Below, piece by piece: positions 51,311-61,411 of a stretch of 64,000 nucleotides of DNA. This stretch comes from Neobacillus vireti (GTDB lineage Bacteria > Bacillota > Bacilli > Bacillales > Cytobacillaceae). Location: positions 251,556 to 315,555 of the forward strand of contig NZ_LDNB01000007.1 in NCBI RefSeq assembly GCF_001026695.1, given 5' to 3'. The first letter of the stretch is position 1, and each line of letters starts with the position of its first letter. A program made the position numbers and the translations under genes. The notes under the pieces are model-generated. The model made no database searches and was not told the origin of the DNA. It was given only the letters and a program-made list of their open reading frames with translations.

Positions 51311-52321
51311 ATGGGGAAACTAAAGAGCGGTTGGACAAAAGGGACAATCATTGTCGTTATTGCAATTGGGTTCTTGTTTGCAGGGATATTTGTGAGCAAT
51401 TATTTTCAGGCAAAAGCTACAAGCGGACCTAGTAATCACCAAAAAAATAACCCTATTAATCGTGCAATAGCAAAGGGTCCAACACCAGAAACAATCATCA
51501 GGGATTCTGCGGATGCAAGACTTGAAATAGAACGGATGCGAAAACTGCAAGATCAAGCGATAAAATGGAGGAACAAGCAAGATCATGTGCCAGATACTAC
51601 GACTAAAGATAATACTGCGGAGCAGCCTTCCACAAACGAAACAGGTACTACTCAGCCACCAGTAAAGGAATCCGATGCAGCAGAGCAAGGGGAAAATAGA
51701 ACGGAGCAGCAAGGGAACAATAAGACGGTTTATTTAACATTTGATGATGGCCCGGCTCCATTTTCCGGTGATATCATCTCGCTTCTAGAAAAATATCATT
51801 TTAAAGCAACCTTCTTTATGCTTGACGGGAATATTCGCAGTTATCCAGATGCAGTAAAATTGATGGTTTCAAAGGGAGAGACGGTCGGTCTTCATAGCGT
51901 AACACATGATGTTAAGAAATTTTACGCTTCTGCAGATTCAGTTATCGCTGAACTAACCCAGAACCGCAACACATTGAAAGAAATTTCCGGTGTCGATTCG
52001 TATATCATGAGAACGCCGTATGGCAGTGTTCCGAAAATGACGGCTGAATATCGAAAAGCAGTAGATGATAATGGGTATATTATGTGGGATTGGAATATTG
52101 ACAGCAGGGATTGGGATTATAAGGATGCACGGTATGTCACCAGTGTCATTAACCAATTAGAGAAAATGACACACCATGATGGTCCCATTGTGATTCTTTT
52201 ACACGAAAGAAAAGAAACACTTGCCCATTTGCCTGCACTTTTCGACTATTTAAGTAAAAATGGCTATGAAGGTAAAGCAATCGACAGCTCGATGACCCCT
52301 TACCAATTTAAGGTGAGATAA
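51311..52321 (+). CDS. Membrane-anchored polysaccharide deacetylase (NodB domain)
   Basis: 336-aa protein with an N-terminal membrane anchor (about 12-33), a low-complexity Thr/Gln/Glu/Asn-rich linker (about 85-135) and a C-terminal NodB domain (about 140-325). NodB motifs are intact: LTFDDGP, HSVTHD (zinc His pair), RTPYGSV, DWNIDSRDW and ILLHE. It probably deacetylates peptidoglycan or another surface glycan outside the membrane. The exact substrate among Bacillus deacetylases cannot be told from sequence. Its neighbour bcrC also acts in wall metabolism. Confidence 0.87.
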   Translation: MGKLKSGWTKGTIIVVIAIGFLFAGIFVSNYFQAKATSGPSNHQKNNPINRAIAKGPTPETIIRDSADARLEIERMRKLQDQAIKWRNKQDHVPDTTTKDNTAEQPSTNETGTTQPPVKESDAAEQGENRTEQQGNNKTVYLTFDDGPAPFSGDIISLLEKYHFKATFFMLDGNIRSYPDAVKLMVSKGETVGLHSVTHDVKKFYASADSVIAELTQNRNTLKEISGVDSYIMRTPYGSVPKMTAEYRKAVDDNGYIMWDWNIDSRDWDYKDARYVTSVINQLEKMTHHDGPIVILLHERKETLAHLPALFDYLSKNGYEGKAIDSSMTPYQFKVR

Positions 52322-52352
52322 CGGTTCAAATAAGACAAAATAACTACTGATT

Positions 52353-52361
52353 TGCTATAAT
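52353..52361 (+). promoter_or_regulatory. Extended -10 promoter of the AI-2E-family gene
   Basis: TGCTATAAT (TGn plus consensus -10), 49 bp before the start. The -35 region is weak. Confidence 0.5.
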
Positions 52362-52409
52362 AAAAATAGGTAACACTGGGTTCATAGTAAAAAAAATGGG
52401 GTTCGATAA

Positions 52410-53417
52410 TTGCCTATGATAAATAAACTTTTGCAGAGCAGCGGTTTCAAACGAATTTCAATATTTATTGTCATTGCAGTCATTATTTATGCGATGAGAA
52501 GCATGATTAATTTGATTTTGTTAACATTTATTTTTGCGTTTTTAATGGATCGGCTCGTTCAATTCATTGGCAGTAAAATTCCGCTTAACCGTAAGTTGAT
52601 TGTTATCATTTCGTATGCCTGTATTGTTGGCTTGCTTTCCTACGGCTTAATCATGTATTTGCCGATGATTGCCGGTGAAATTACAGCGTTAATCAAGCAG
52701 CTGACAGCCTTTTACACGTCGAAGCATGATAATTTTGTTCTAAATTATATCGTGAAACGAATTGAAGAAGTCAAAATTTCCAGCTACTTAGAACAGGGTG
52801 TTACGTTCTTATTAAAGTATTTTACCGATATTAGTAAAATTACCTTACAAGTTCTCTTAGCGCTTTTGTTAAGTTTATTCTTCTTACTGGAAAAGCCGCG
52901 GTTAATTGAATTTACAAAGAAATTTAGAACGAGCAAAATTGCCTCGATTTACGTTGAAGTTGAGTTTTTTGCAAGCAAATTCGTAAGAACGTTTGGAAAA
53001 GTAATAGAAGCGCAATTAATCATTGCTCTTGTAAACTGTATTCTAACAACCATTTCCTTATGGCTGCTCCATTTTCCGCAGCTGGGCGGCTTGTCGATAA
53101 TGGTTTTCCTGTTGGGGCTTATTCCTGTTGCCGGTGTGATAATATCATTAATTCCGCTCGTTATTATCGCTTATAGCATCGGCGGTTTGATGAAAGTTCT
53201 ATATGTCGGCATCGCGATTGCAATTATCCATGGAATCGAGGCCTATATTTTGAACCCAAATCTAATGAGCTCCAAGACAAATTTGCCTGTCTTCTATACG
53301 TTCATCGTGTTAATATTCTCTGAGCATTTCTTTGGTGTCTGGGGACTGATTGTCGGGATTCCGGTATTTGTTTTCCTATTGGACGTCTTAGAAGTAACAG
53401 AAACTAAAAAGGTTTAA
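52410..53417 (+). CDS. AI-2E family transporter
   Basis: 335-aa polytopic membrane protein of the AI-2E/TqsA/YdgP family (UPF0118). It has about seven to eight membrane segments, a soluble region at about 90-145, and the conserved C-terminal stretch LIPVAGVIISLIPLVIIA with HGIEAYILNPNLMSSKTNLP (about 272-291). Members export varied substrates or act as Na+/H+ antiporters; the function here is unassigned. The start is TTG at 52410 or ATG at 52416; the ribosome-binding site is poor. Confidence 0.8.
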   Translation: MPMINKLLQSSGFKRISIFIVIAVIIYAMRSMINLILLTFIFAFLMDRLVQFIGSKIPLNRKLIVIISYACIVGLLSYGLIMYLPMIAGEITALIKQLTAFYTSKHDNFVLNYIVKRIEEVKISSYLEQGVTFLLKYFTDISKITLQVLLALLLSLFFLLEKPRLIEFTKKFRTSKIASIYVEVEFFASKFVRTFGKVIEAQLIIALVNCILTTISLWLLHFPQLGGLSIMVFLLGLIPVAGVIISLIPLVIIAYSIGGLMKVLYVGIAIAIIHGIEAYILNPNLMSSKTNLPVFYTFIVLIFSEHFFGVWGLIVGIPVFVFLLDVLEVTETKKV

Positions 53418-53504
53418 CAAAAAGGTCCTCGATTATTCTTGGGCTTTTTTCTTTGGGTTGATTTCTGTTATGCTAAAGCTATTACAGAGCCAGGAGGAAT
53501 AACC

Positions 53505-53738
53505 ATGAGCGAATGCAAGCTGAATCATACACATGAAGATGTAAAGAGTAAATACGAATCACAGGCGGCTTTTTTACCGGAAGAAATGAAGCCATTATTT
53601 GTACAATTTTTTGCAAAAGAACATACACAGGAAATCCTGAATGAAGTGTTCCATTTATTGAAAAAATATGATTTAGCATCAGAGGATGAAAAAAATGAAC
53701 GAACAAACCGTTTAAACATGGTACTGGAAAACTTATAA
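53505..53738 (+). CDS. Small uncharacterised protein
   Basis: 77-aa soluble acidic protein, predicted mostly alpha-helical. It starts MSECKLNHTHEDVKSKYESQ after CAGGAGGAAT, a strong ribosome-binding site, so it is probably real. A Cys-x3-His-x-His cluster near the N-terminus could bind metal (inference only). I do not recognise the family. The frame extends to 53439 without a better start. A weak hairpin follows the stop. Confidence 0.65.
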   Translation: MSECKLNHTHEDVKSKYESQAAFLPEEMKPLFVQFFAKEHTQEILNEVFHLLKKYDLASEDEKNERTNRLNMVLENL

Positions 53739-53869
53739 ACAAAACTGACTCCCACGGCTGGGGGTCTTCTTTATTTTTGCCAATACTTGTCTTCGCTTTT
53801 TGTTTATGAAATATCTTTTTTTAGAAAATAGTAAGGATAAGTCATTTTAGGAACAGAAAAGAGGATTCG

Positions 53870-54841
53870 ATGGGAGAAATATTTCAACTTTTAAAACGCG
53901 GCAATAAATCAGCGATGCTAGCTGCGATTATTAATACGGTCATCTCGATTATTAAAGGTGCCGCCTATATGTTTACTGGCAATGTTGCAATGTTTGCGGA
54001 AACTATGCACAGCCTCGGTGATGCTGCGAACCAGTTCTTTGTGTTCGTTGGTTCAGCCTTAAGTAAAAAGGCGCCGACGGAAAAATTCCCAAATGGGTTT
54101 GGCCGCTTAGTAAACCTCGTTCTTTTAGGTGCTGTGTTAATCGTGGGCATTATGGCGTTTGAAACGATTCGCGAAGGCTGGCATCACGTCATTCATCCAA
54201 CGAAGTCAGCCGGTTTTATCATCAATATTATTGTTTTAGGGGTTTCCACTATACTTGAAACCTTTGTCCTTTTTAAAGCGATGAGAGAAATCCTTCATGA
54301 TCTTGAAATTGAAGCAAGCGGCACGAATGTGTTTGTAAAAACCTTTGCCAATTTAGGAAGAGCGAAACCAGCACCCAAGCTTGTGTTCATGGAAGACCTT
54401 GTTGCGACATTGGGCGGTCTGCTGGCAATTATTGCCGTGGTCCTATCTTATTTTACAAAGTTCCATCAGCTAGAAGGAATCGCCTCGATAATAATAGGGG
54501 GAATGATGTTTTTCGTCGTTGGCAAAGTCTTTTTAGATAATGCTGCCGGAGTGATTGGGCAGGCTGATGAAGAAATGGAAGACAAAATCGGAGCATTGGT
54601 CATGGCGGATCCAGATGTTATGGATATCCAAGATATTACCGTGATTAAAGAGGGCGAGGACCTCCACGTTGAATTGGAAATTGAGGTAGATCCGAAATTA
54701 ACGGTGGCTGCAGCAGACGATATTAAAGATCGGTTAGAAGAAAAAATCCTAGCTGAAAAAGGCGTTGTTGATGTCACAATTGAGATTGATGAAGAAGATG
54801 GAGTGATGACGTGGCAGAAACGCAATGATGCAGACGAATGA
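53870..54841 (+). CDS. Cation diffusion facilitator (CDF) family transporter
   Basis: 323-aa metal transporter with six predicted membrane segments and a cytoplasmic ferredoxin-like C-terminal domain (about 225-315, acidic). AETMHSLGDAANQ (about 43-55) is the CDF signature, with His and Asp of the first metal site. VFMEDLVATLGG (about 175-186) carries an ExxD-type second half. The residue set differs from the HxxxD/DxxxD of classic zinc exporters, so the metal is uncertain. It stands alone, with its own ribosome-binding site. Confidence 0.82.
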   Translation: MGEIFQLLKRGNKSAMLAAIINTVISIIKGAAYMFTGNVAMFAETMHSLGDAANQFFVFVGSALSKKAPTEKFPNGFGRLVNLVLLGAVLIVGIMAFETIREGWHHVIHPTKSAGFIINIIVLGVSTILETFVLFKAMREILHDLEIEASGTNVFVKTFANLGRAKPAPKLVFMEDLVATLGGLLAIIAVVLSYFTKFHQLEGIASIIIGGMMFFVVGKVFLDNAAGVIGQADEEMEDKIGALVMADPDVMDIQDITVIKEGEDLHVELEIEVDPKLTVAAADDIKDRLEEKILAEKGVVDVTIEIDEEDGVMTWQKRNDADE

Positions 54842-54917
54842 TGTCCTGGTTTCGTGAATAATCCAGCTGACTGCTTGGGACTCTATTCGTAAAGCACTAT
54901 TTTAGGAGGACTCCAAA

Positions 54918-55916
54918 ATGACTGAACACAGCATAAGATTATCTAGTTCAGAAATTGGCGGATTGTGGGCTGTCTATCTCCAAGAGAATATGGCTGTTTG
55001 TTTATTAACCTATTTTCTTCATCACAATCAAGATGAACAAATCAAGAAAATTTTACAGCAAGCCTTTGAGATATCTGATGGTCATGTCCAGTGGATCACC
55101 CGTATTTTTACTGAGGAGGGTATTCCAATCCCCGATGGATTTTCCGAAAAAGACGTTAATTTGTCGGCACCGAGATTATTTTATGATATGTATGGCTTGA
55201 GTTTTGTTTATGCAATGAATCGAATGAGCATGATTAACACGAGCTTTATTACGGTGAATACGGCTCGGAAAGATGTGATGGATTTTTTTGTGGCGATGGT
55301 CCAGCAATCGTCGATATTATATCAGCAAGCAACAACCTTAATGCTTGAGAAGGGAATCTATGACCGTCCACCGATGATTCCTTATCCAAATCAAGTGGAA
55401 TATATTGAAAGTAAATCTTATGTGAGTGGATTTGGGAAAAAAAGACCGGTCAATGCGGCAGAAATTACCGAAATCTTTTTTAATACCGAGCGGAATTATT
55501 TTTCTATTTTACTTTGTATGGGATTGCTGCAGGTAGTCAAAGATAAAGAAATTCATGAATATATCCAGGAAGGAAAGGAAATTTCTGAGAAACAAATTAG
55601 AACCTTTAATGACATTCTAATGAGAGAGGAATTATTAGGGAATATCAGTGTAAGTATGGAAGTAACGGATTCAACGGTTTCGCCATTTTCAGACCGGCTT
55701 GTTGTTACGCTTTTCCACTCATTGAATGCGATTGATGTCACGATGATTGGACATGCCTTGTCACTCTCACTGCGAACGGATCTAGCGGCTTATTATGAAA
55801 AGTACATTTTGGAAATTTTACTTTACTCCGCAAAGGGTTTTAAGATAATGGTTAATCGCGGCTGGATGCAAAAACCGCCCCATGCACCTGATCGAGGCAA
55901 ACTACAAAAAATCTAG
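54918..55916 (+). CDS. DUF3231 family protein
   Basis: 332-aa soluble, helical protein made of two tandem ferritin-like halves (about 8-165 and 180-325), each beginning with a similar helix pair (SEIGGLWAVYLQENMAVCLLTYFL; AEITEIFFNTERNYFSILLCMGLL). This layout is typical of DUF3231 proteins, which are widespread and often multi-copy in Bacillus spore-formers. The function is unknown; a stress or sporulation role is often suggested. TTAGGAGGACTCC precedes the ATG. Confidence 0.8.
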   Translation: MTEHSIRLSSSEIGGLWAVYLQENMAVCLLTYFLHHNQDEQIKKILQQAFEISDGHVQWITRIFTEEGIPIPDGFSEKDVNLSAPRLFYDMYGLSFVYAMNRMSMINTSFITVNTARKDVMDFFVAMVQQSSILYQQATTLMLEKGIYDRPPMIPYPNQVEYIESKSYVSGFGKKRPVNAAEITEIFFNTERNYFSILLCMGLLQVVKDKEIHEYIQEGKEISEKQIRTFNDILMREELLGNISVSMEVTDSTVSPFSDRLVVTLFHSLNAIDVTMIGHALSLSLRTDLAAYYEKYILEILLYSAKGFKIMVNRGWMQKPPHAPDRGKLQKI

Positions 55917-55945
55917 GTTCGCGATTACTCGCGAACCTTTAATTA
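55914..55945. terminator. Bidirectional terminator between DUF3231 and thioesterase genes
   Basis: AGGTTCGCG / CGCGAACCT stem with a 6-nt loop. It overlaps the ends of the two convergent genes and has T-rich sequence on the plus side. Confidence 0.75.
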
Positions 55946-56458
55946 TTCCCAAGGCTTCTTAGTTGTGAAATAGTTCGCAAGTTCTCTACTGTTTTTTCGG
56001 TGGAGTTTCCGTTTTTCGGCCCGTTCGTGTCCAGTTTCGTAGAGCTTTTTTTCTTCCTCTGTCTCAGGAATAATTTTTGGGACCGCAGTCGGTTTCCCGT
56101 TGTCATCAAGGGCAACGAAGGTCAAGAAGGCGGTAGCAGCAATTTTTCGGTCACCCGTTTTTAGGTTTTCTGCAATGATCTTGACAAAGACCTCGATAGA
56201 GGACGTGCCTGTCCATGTAACGAAAGACTCGAAACAAACAGAGTCCATTGGTGTAATCGGGCTAAGAAAGTCAACTGAATCAGTCGATGCGGTGACACAC
56301 TCCTTTCGTGAGTGCCTTGTCGCCGAAATCGAGGCAAGCATATCGGCATCACTCATCAGCTTCCCTCCGAACAGCGTATTATGATTATTGACATCATTAG
56401 GAAAAATCCTGCTGGTTCTCACTACTCTTGATTCATTACATGTTTTAGCTTCCATCAT
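55943..56458 (-). CDS. Acyl-CoA thioesterase (YkhA-like hotdog protein)
   Basis: 171-aa hotdog-fold acyl-CoA hydrolase. The conserved segments are FPNDVNNHNTLFGGKLMSDAD (about 19-39, with the catalytic Asn/Asp region) and VTASTDSVDFLSP. The basic C-terminal tail (KRKLHRKNSRELANYF) matches the YkhA group. It probably hydrolyses medium- to long-chain acyl-CoA in the cytoplasm. GGAGGGAAT lies before the ATG pair at 56458/56455. It is convergent with the DUF3231 gene. The upstream gap 56459-56703 has a fragment like the R1 flank (GTGTTAAAGAACATT) and nothing else recognised. Confidence 0.85.
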   Translation of the reverse strand: MMEAKTCNESRVVRTSRIFPNDVNNHNTLFGGKLMSDADMLASISATRHSRKECVTASTDSVDFLSPITPMDSVCFESFVTWTGTSSIEVFVKIIAENLKTGDRKIAATAFLTFVALDDNGKPTAVPKIIPETEEEKKLYETGHERAEKRKLHRKNSRELANYFTTKKPWE

Positions 56459-56703
56459 ATTCCCTCCAGATTATCTTTTTGAAAGGTTGTGTTAAAGAAC
56501 ATTCTCTTTTAACAGAGCCTTTTGAAAAATAACTAAACAGTCACAGTGTGTAATCTCCATTGTAGATAACAACTATTTTTACCACAAGGAGATTTTGTAC
56601 TCGAAAATTTTCCATATTACATAAAAAAAGAGTAACTCACTGTTTATTCATCCATAATAAACGCAAGAATGATTAAATGGAATAGAGGAAGATGTGATTA
56701 GAC

Positions 56704-57783
56704 GTGAAATGGAAAATGATTGTATGGTTTATCTCTCTTAGCATCGGGACTGTAGGATTCTTAAAAAATCCATATTTACTAAAGCCGAAACATAATGTTT
56801 CCGCCCATTTTGAAACGAAACAGAATGAAACAAACCTGCAGCGAAAGCTAAGAAACTATCTAATTGCAAACCACTTAAATGGCAGTTTCGCTATTGTAAA
56901 AGAAAATCAAATCATTTTCCAAGAGGGAGCAGGGTTTGCAAATGTTCAGCAGAAAATCGTAAACCAGCCGGCGACTGCCCATCCGATTGCATCAATTACG
57001 AAGTTAATCGTCGCCGCCAGTATTATGCAGCTTGAGGATAAACAGAAATTATCAATACAAGATGCGGTGGCAGCTTATATTCCTGACTTTCCAAATGGGA
57101 AGAAGATAAAAATCATCCATTTATTAAACCATACATCCGGAATCGATACTCCCCGCTGGCAGCCCGGTAATCCGAAGCCGGCAGAAATAGTGAAGAAAAT
57201 AGCTTCCAAACAGATTCGATTTCCAGCAGGGACACAGTGGGATTATAATGATATCAATTATTTGGTCCTCGGGCATATTGTCGAAAAAGTATCGGGGCTG
57301 CCGCTCCATGAATATATCCGAAAGAATATCTTTACCAAGGCTTCGATGCGCCATTCAGGTTTTATTACCGAGGAGCAAGCGGCCGCCCATTATTCAACAG
57401 GCTATCTTAAACTTGGAACTCAATTGATCCCGGCCAAGCCCCTTAAGACCAATGTCCTTTTTGGCTGTGGCGATATTTATTCCACGGTCCTTGATTTATG
57501 CCTTTTCGATGAGGCGTTAATGAATGGAACGCTTGTTTCTAAACAGAGTTTAACAAAAATGCTGACAGCGGGACCAAAATCGAAGTATGGTTTAGGTCTC
57601 TATGTGACAAATGATAAAGTGTTTAGCCGAGGTGTCGTAGGCGGCTGGGAATCGCTGCATGTTTATTTTAAAAATAAAACCGCGCTGGCAATCCTCCTGA
57701 ATGTTCGTGACAGTAAGATTGACATCCATCAGGTATCAAACGATCTATATAAAATCATCAATAACGTTCCTAGTAAATTTTAG
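56704..57783 (+). CDS. Serine hydrolase, beta-lactamase class C / PBP4*-like
   Basis: 359-aa exported protein. An N-terminal hydrophobic segment (about 4-21) acts as signal or anchor. The serine-hydrolase motifs are SITK (SxxK, near 97-100), HTSGID (about 142-147), YND within WDYNDINYLVLG (YxN-like, near 181) and GGWES near 313. It resembles penicillin-binding-protein-like esterases and peptidases; no beta-lactamase activity can be claimed. The start is GTG at 56704, with GAGGAAGATG about 8 nt upstream. Confidence 0.8.
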   Translation: MKWKMIVWFISLSIGTVGFLKNPYLLKPKHNVSAHFETKQNETNLQRKLRNYLIANHLNGSFAIVKENQIIFQEGAGFANVQQKIVNQPATAHPIASITKLIVAASIMQLEDKQKLSIQDAVAAYIPDFPNGKKIKIIHLLNHTSGIDTPRWQPGNPKPAEIVKKIASKQIRFPAGTQWDYNDINYLVLGHIVEKVSGLPLHEYIRKNIFTKASMRHSGFITEEQAAAHYSTGYLKLGTQLIPAKPLKTNVLFGCGDIYSTVLDLCLFDEALMNGTLVSKQSLTKMLTAGPKSKYGLGLYVTNDKVFSRGVVGGWESLHVYFKNKTALAILLNVRDSKIDIHQVSNDLYKIINNVPSKF

Positions 57784-57845
57784 TGAATGACCGGGGATTG
57801 TGGTACAGTACATATATAAATGAATTTAGCTAGGGGGCTCAAGCA

Positions 57846-58661
57846 ATGCGTTTGCAAGCAAAGATTATCAAGGAGTTACATGTCACCGCGAACATTAATC
57901 CGAAAGAGGAAATTCGTAAACGGGTAGACTTTTTGAAAAAATATTTATTGAAAACGAAAGCAAAAGGATATGTGTTAGGAATCAGCGGCGGTCAGGATTC
58001 CACACTTGCCGGACGGCTGGCGCAGCTTGCTGTCGAAGAGCTGCGGAGCGAAGGTGCGGAAGCTTTATTTATTGCAGTCCGCCTTCCTTATGGAGTCCAG
58101 CAGGATGAAGAAGATGCCAAACGTGCATTGGCGTTTATCCATGCTGACCGTGAACTGATTTTTAATGTTAAGGCGGCTGTTGATGAAGTGCAAAAAGAAT
58201 ATGACACCGAGGCCGGCCATCTTAGCGATTATCAAAAAGGCAATGTTAAGGCGAGAATGAGAATGATTGCCCAGTACGCCGTCGGCGGCATGGAAGGACT
58301 CCTTGTCATCGGTACAGACCATGCTGCAGAAGCAGTCAGCGGATTTTATACAAAGTATGGTGACGGCGGGGCGGATGTCCTGCCCTTAACAGGCCTGACC
58401 AAACGCCAGGGAAAAGCCCTGCTAATCGAGCTTGGCGCCGAAGAAAGCCTCTATTTAAAGGTGCCGACAGCAGACTTGCTCGATCAAAAGCCCGGTCAGG
58501 CTGATGAAACCGAACTAGGCATCAGCTATGATGAACTGGACGATTACCTTGAAGGAAAGCCGGTGTCACATGCGGCCGCCGAGAAAATTGAAAAGCGTTA
58601 TATTGTCACCGAACATAAACGTCAGCTTCCGGCCAACATGTTTGATGACTGGTGGAAATAA
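57846..58661 (+). CDS. nadE: Ammonia-dependent NAD synthetase NadE
   Basis: Final step of NAD synthesis (deamido-NAD + ATP + NH3), 271 aa, the same size class as B. subtilis NadE (272). It has the PP-loop [18 protein letters not shown] (about 45-62), [11 protein letters not shown] (about 138-148) and [22 protein letters not shown] (about 159-180). It lacks the glutaminase domain. AGGGGGCTC precedes the ATG. It is monocistronic with a terminator. Confidence 0.97.
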   Translation: MRLQAKIIKELHVTANINPKEEIRKRVDFLKKYLLKTKAKGYVLGISGGQDSTLAGRLAQLAVEELRSEGAEALFIAVRLPYGVQQDEEDAKRALAFIHADRELIFNVKAAVDEVQKEYDTEAGHLSDYQKGNVKARMRMIAQYAVGGMEGLLVIGTDHAAEAVSGFYTKYGDGGADVLPLTGLTKRQGKALLIELGAEESLYLKVPTADLLDQKPGQADETELGISYDELDDYLEGKPVSHAAAEKIEKRYIVTEHKRQLPANMFDDWWK

Positions 58662-58668
58662 GCTTGAA

Positions 58669-58702
58669 ACGAGAGATTGCTATACATGGCAGTCTCTTTT
58701 TT
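58669..58702 (+). terminator. Rho-independent terminator after nadE
   Basis: GAGAGATTGC / GCAGTCTCTT stem (one mismatch-type pair) with a T6 tail. Confidence 0.8.
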
Positions 58703-58829
58703 GTGGTCATATACAAATTATAGCTTCATTTACGTTTGCAATTTAGCTTTCACCTGTTATCACCAATCCTGATAGGTTTTTATTTTTTCAATAGGGGTAA
58801 AATAATATTGAATCTTGAGGTTATTTTCT

Positions 58830-58858
58830 TTGACAGGAATTTAGGGATGTAATAAGAT
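58830..58858 (+). promoter_or_regulatory. SigA promoter of tcyABC
   Basis: TTGACA (58830-58835), 17-bp spacer, TAAGAT (58853-58858), 43 bp before tcyA. No S-box or T-box leader was recognised. Confidence 0.75.
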
Positions 58859-58901
58859 GATTAAATCCGAGAAAAACAATCAGAATTGAGGAGTTTGAAA
58901 A

Positions 58902-59726
58902 ATGAAAAAATTATCCGTTCTTTTTGCACTATTATTAAGCTTTATGTTCATTTTGTCAGCATGTGGCACAAGCGGTGACAAAGCGACTAACGATAACAAG
59001 AAAACAGGGACTAATCAGTCTGCAGATTTATTGAAAAAAGTAAAATCAGATGGAAAGATCTTAATTGGAACAGAAGGTACATATGCTCCATTTACTTTCC
59101 ATGATTCATCTGGAAAACTGACGGGCTTTGATGTCGAGGTTGCGGAGGAAGTGGCTAAGCGTTTAGGAGTGAAAGCAGATTTCAAGGAAACGCAATGGGA
59201 TTCCTTATTTGCCGGCCTTGATGCCAAGCGTTTCGATATGATTGCCAACCAGGTGGGAATTCGCCCGGACCGTCAAGAAAAATATGATTTCTCTGATCCC
59301 TATATCAGTTCAGCGGGTGTCCTTATCGCTCATAAGGATAATGATAAAGTGAAAGCATTTGAAGACATTAAAGGATTAAAGGCAGCTCAATCACTAACTA
59401 GTAACTATGCAGATCTGGCAAAGAAATATGGCGCTAATCTTGTCGGTGTAGACGGCTTTACCCAAGCTGTTGATTTGATCACTTCGAAGCGTGTCGATGT
59501 ACACATCAACGATAAGATTGCCTTTTTAGATTTTAAAAAGCAAAAGCCTGACGCACCGGTAAAAGTTGTTGCTACGGAAGCTGATGCTTCACACAGTGGC
59601 TTTATGTTTAGAAAAAATAATCAGACTCTTGTCGATGCAGTAAACAAAGCTTTAAAAGACATGATTGATGATGGCACGTATAAAAAAATCTCTGAGAAAT
59701 GGTTTGGTGAAGATGTACTTAAATAG
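58902..59726 (+). CDS. tcyA: L-cystine-binding lipoprotein TcyA
   Basis: 274-aa SBP_bac_3-family lipoprotein. The signal peptide ends in the lipobox ILSAC (Cys21). The mature domain has [21 protein letters not shown] (about 50-70), [27 protein letters not shown] (about 73-99) and [16 protein letters not shown]. These are close to B. subtilis TcyA, hence cystine as substrate. It is the first gene of the importer operon and overlaps tcyB by 14 bp. Confidence 0.88.
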   Translation: MKKLSVLFALLLSFMFILSACGTSGDKATNDNKKTGTNQSADLLKKVKSDGKILIGTEGTYAPFTFHDSSGKLTGFDVEVAEEVAKRLGVKADFKETQWDSLFAGLDAKRFDMIANQVGIRPDRQEKYDFSDPYISSAGVLIAHKDNDKVKAFEDIKGLKAAQSLTSNYADLAKKYGANLVGVDGFTQAVDLITSKRVDVHINDKIAFLDFKKQKPDAPVKVVATEADASHSGFMFRKNNQTLVDAVNKALKDMIDDGTYKKISEKWFGEDVLK

Positions 59727-60408
59727 TATTTTTGCTGACCCGGAAAGAACAGCAAGATTAGTTGATATTGCCAAAACCTCCCTCTGGCCGCTGCTGGAGG
59801 GTGCTATTATGAACACGATTCCCTTAACAATTATTTCATTTATTATTGGCTTGATTTTAGCTGTTCTAACAGCGCTCGCCAGGATTTCACATGTGAAGTT
59901 CCTTCAAATCATTGCGAGAATCTATGTTTCAGCTATCCGGGGAACGCCCTTATTGGTGCAGTTATTTATCATTTTTTATGGGCTTCCGAATATCGGGGTA
60001 ACCATCGATCCATTTATTTCTGCCGTTATTGGTTTTTCCTTAAGTGTAGGAGCGTATGCCTCGGAAATAATTAGGGCTGCGATTCTTTCAATTCCAAAAG
60101 GACAGTGGGAAGCGGGCTATTCGATTGGAATGTCATATACCCAGGCGTTAAAACGAATCATCTTGCCGCAGGCAGCGCGAGTATCCCTACCGCCATTATC
60201 AAATTCGTTTATTAGTCTTGTAAAAGATACTTCACTCGCATCCGTTGTCCTAGTTACCGAGATGTTCCGCCGTGCCCAGGAAATTACTGCGGCAAACTAT
60301 GAATTCTTATTAGTCTATTCCGAAGCCGCACTTATTTATTGGGTGATATGCTTCTTCCTTTCGGTGCTACAAGGGTTTATGGAAAGAAGATTGGATCGGT
60401 ATGTGTGA
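59713..60408 (+). CDS. tcyB: L-cystine ABC transporter permease TcyB
   Basis: 231-aa permease with about five membrane segments and the EAA loop [18 protein letters not shown] (about 131-148). [18 protein letters not shown] (about 74-91) is typical of polar amino-acid permeases. The ATG at 59713 gives a length near B. subtilis TcyB (234) and overlaps the end of tcyA, suggesting coupled translation. The frame extends to a TTG at 59665, deep inside tcyA, which is less likely. Confidence 0.88.
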   Translation: MYLNSIFADPERTARLVDIAKTSLWPLLEGAIMNTIPLTIISFIIGLILAVLTALARISHVKFLQIIARIYVSAIRGTPLLVQLFIIFYGLPNIGVTIDPFISAVIGFSLSVGAYASEIIRAAILSIPKGQWEAGYSIGMSYTQALKRIILPQAARVSLPPLSNSFISLVKDTSLASVVLVTEMFRRAQEITAANYEFLLVYSEAALIYWVICFFLSVLQGFMERRLDRYV

Positions 60409-60513
60409 TTTAAAGTTTAGAAGACAGGTGTTAGAGGTGGGACCGGAGGGACTCCGCGAATTGCTGCTTTTTTCTGTACCAGCCATTTTAACCTTTTACA
60501 GGGGAGTTTTACG

Positions 60514-61248
60514 ATGATTTCAATTAAAGGTTTATATAAGCAGTTTGGTCAATTAGAGGTTTTGAAAGGAATTAACCTAGAGGTCAAAAAAGGCCAGGTC
60601 ATTGTTGTCATCGGTCCTTCCGGATCTGGAAAGACGACAATGCTCCGTTGTTTAAATGTGCTCGAAACACCGACAAAAGGGGCCATTTCCATTGAAGGAC
60701 AAAGCCTTGATTTTTCGAAGTCGGTTCCGAAAAAGTCTGTCGCATCCTTTCGCCGCTTAACAGGAATGGTTTTTCAAAACTATAATCTTTTCCCTCATAA
60801 AACAGCACTTGAGAATGTGATGGAGGGTCCTGTGATTGTGAAAGGTGAGGATAAAACGACAGTAAGAAAAAAGGCGCAGGCACTGCTTGAAAAAGTAGGT
60901 CTTGGCGACAAAATCGATTACTATCCTGCCCAGCTTTCAGGAGGTCAGCAGCAGCGTGTCGGCATTGCCCGCGCATTGGCAATGGAACCGGAGGTCATGC
61001 TGTTTGACGAGCCAACTTCCGCCCTCGACCCCGAGCTGGTAGGCGAAGTATTAAAAGTAATGAAGGATCTCGCCTTGGAAGGAATGACCATGATCGTCGT
61101 CACCCATGAAATGCGCTTTGCCCGTGAGGCTGCCGACGAAGTCATTTTCATGGACGGCGGCGTCATCGTCGAACGAAACAAGCCTGAAGAAATTTTCACC
61201 ACCCCAAAAGAAGAACGAACAAGAAAGTTTTTGAATATGATACAGTAA
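60514..61248 (+). CDS. tcyC: L-cystine ABC transporter ATP-binding protein TcyC
   Basis: 244-aa ATPase of the polar amino-acid importer family. Walker A is GPSGSGKTT (34-42), Q-loop [10 protein letters not shown], signature [17 protein letters not shown], Walker [15 protein letters not shown] and a switch His in [22 protein letters not shown] precedes the ATG. It lies 105 bp after tcyB; that gap has no clear promoter or terminator, so it probably belongs to the same operon. Confidence 0.88.
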   Translation: MISIKGLYKQFGQLEVLKGINLEVKKGQVIVVIGPSGSGKTTMLRCLNVLETPTKGAISIEGQSLDFSKSVPKKSVASFRRLTGMVFQNYNLFPHKTALENVMEGPVIVKGEDKTTVRKKAQALLEKVGLGDKIDYYPAQLSGGQQQRVGIARALAMEPEVMLFDEPTSALDPELVGEVLKVMKDLALEGMTMIVVTHEMRFAREAADEVIFMDGGVIVERNKPEEIFTTPKEERTRKFLNMIQ

Positions 61249-61282
61249 GGTGTTATAGCCAGGTGCTATGGCACTTTTTTTA
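61249..61282 (+). terminator. Rho-independent terminator of tcyABC
   Basis: GTGTTATAGC / GCTATGGCAC-type stem (one mismatch) and a T7 tail. Confidence 0.75.
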
Positions 61283-61385
61283 TGTCAAGTGACTCAGCAT
61301 TCACAGGGATACAGCCTTGTGCGAAATGTGTCGAAAGTTGTTAGGTTCTTTAGTTGGAAGATAATGATAAAATATATGTGAATAA

Positions 61386-61411
61386 TGAAACTTTTTCTTT
61401 TTTCATCCGTA
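61386..61411 (+). promoter_or_regulatory. SigW-type ECF promoter of yuaF-floT
   Basis: TGAAAC (61386-61391), 16-bp spacer, CGTA (61408-61411). This is an exact match to the SigW consensus. It lies 123 bp before yuaF. The B. subtilis yuaF-floT operon is SigW-dependent. The rest of 61283-61534 holds no gene. Confidence 0.9.

Noticed and set aside
53747-53775. Terminator after the small 77-aa gene
   Set aside because: GACTCCCAC / GGGGGTC pairing is imperfect and the T run is interrupted, so it is too weak to list as a feature.
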